Part shown: positions 63,695-64,000 of the stretch, one piece after another
Layout of the letters: every line of letters starts with the position of its first letter
How positions within the stretch are numbered: position 1 is the stretch's first letter
Source of the DNA: an uncultured Spirochaetales bacterium
GTDB lineage: Bacteria; Spirochaetota; Spirochaetia; Sphaerochaetales; Sphaerochaetaceae
Assembly: GCA_949293595.1 (NCBI GenBank)
Contig: CASFDW010000007.1
Location: forward strand, 18,576 to 82,575
Length of the DNA stretch: 64,000 nucleotides
Reading direction: 5' to 3'
Notes under the pieces: model-generated
Told to the model about the DNA's origin: nothing
The model's input: only the letters and a program-made list of their open reading frames with translations
Database searches by the model: none
Translations under genes and position numbers: made by a program

Positions 63695-63949
63695 GCATAA
63701 GAGGCCTTGCTTTTCCATTATGCAGACAGGAAAGGTAAAGCCATACGACAGCATATTATATATTTTAATATAATTTATATATAGTTATGATATAATTATT
63801 ATTTTATTTTTCAATTGTTTGTAATTATTTTAAGTTGAAACAATATAATCAAAATATATGTGTACAAAACACATTTAATCCGGATTTGGCAATACGAACA
63901 AAAAAGAGGAGCCAAAGGGGCACCATGCATGAACAGAGGATGAGAAGGC
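63695..63949. other. AT-rich intergenic region before the rRNA operon end
   Basis: This 255-base stretch between the DegT-like gene promoter and 5S rRNA is largely A/T (many TATA-like tracts at 63758-63860). I see no frame with a ribosome site and no recognisable RNA. Confidence 0.5.
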
Positions 63950-63958
63950 AAAAAAAAA
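63950..63958 (-). terminator. T run after the 5S rRNA
   Basis: Nine T on the minus strand directly follow the 5S rRNA 3' end. The terminal stem of the rRNA could act as the hairpin. Confidence 0.55.
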
Positions 63959-64000
63959 CCTGGCAGCGACCTACTCTCCCACAGACGAGCTGCAGTACCA
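63959..64000 (-). rRNA. rrf: 5S rRNA, 3' part (runs off the window)
   Basis: The minus strand reads TGGTACTGCAGCTCGTCTGT then GGGAGAGTAGGTCGCTGCCAGG. This is the conserved 3' third of bacterial 5S rRNA, with the GGGAGAGTAGGTCGCTGCC terminal stem region. The rest lies beyond 64000, so an rRNA operon is transcribed toward this window. Confidence 0.92.

Overview
The window most likely comes from a spirochaete of the Sphaerochaeta type (family Sphaerochaetaceae): a non-spiral, probably non-motile, fermentative gut or sediment bacterium. The evidence is indirect. There is a spirochaete-like cytosolic PAS-kinase/NtrC pair in an operon with a polymerase delta' subunit. There is a GH57/DUF4912 alpha-glucan locus. 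The division cluster has lost every mur gene and ftsI. A shortened class B penicillin-binding protein has lost its active site. An FlhF GTPase is present with no flagellar gene near it. Coding DNA has moderate GC, while intergenic DNA is AT-rich. No rRNA is complete; the last 42 bases are the 3' end of a 5S rRNA on the minus strand. I see no CRISPR array, insertion sequence or prophage.

Layout. (1) 1-7000, plus strand: a sugar-uptake and glycoside operon with two ABC permeases, an alpha/beta-hydrolase esterase, an ADP-ribosylglycohydrolase-fold protein with a C-terminal lectin-like region, and a GH31 alpha-xylosidase-like enzyme. (2) 7000-13600: tRNA-Gly, an M29-like protein, coaX, an ABC-F ATPase, tRNA-Glu, tRNA-Gln, tsaD, tRNA-Thr and a DUF368 lipid-carrier transporter. 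(3) 13800-24800: a small lipoprotein, then a ten-gene minus-strand locus built around poly-gamma-glutamate synthesis genes (pgsB, pgsC, pgsW). It also has two M14-type metallo-amidohydrolases, two tandem C69 N-terminal-nucleophile dipeptidases, a DctM-like permease, a 57-residue membrane protein and a DUF6305 secreted protein. (4) 25200-39950: ppdK, a primary-type sigma factor, groES, a tight five-gene operon (cvpA, delta' subunit, kinase, NtrC regulator, dinG), and divergent secA with an SGNH esterase. (5) 39900-54400: envelope and division genes. These are a LysM/M23 protein without zinc ligands, the broken PBP, flhF, hslU-hslV-xerC, a reduced DprA-like gene, a TauE permease, xerD and ftsZ-ftsA-ftsQ-ftsW-ftsL-rsmH-mraZ. 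(6) 54600-64000: a small alarmone synthetase, GH57 branching enzyme with DUF4912, a second GH57, recN, nadK, a DegT-like protein without its lysine, and 5S rRNA.

The most interesting regions are the poly-gamma-glutamate locus, which pairs polymer-synthesis genes with four predicted exported amide hydrolases and a carboxylate-type permease, and the eroded peptidoglycan machinery (dead PBP, dead LytM, mur-less dcw cluster). Several genes have a -10 box only 6-10 bases upstream of the ATG and no Shine-Dalgarno sequence, which suggests leaderless transcripts.
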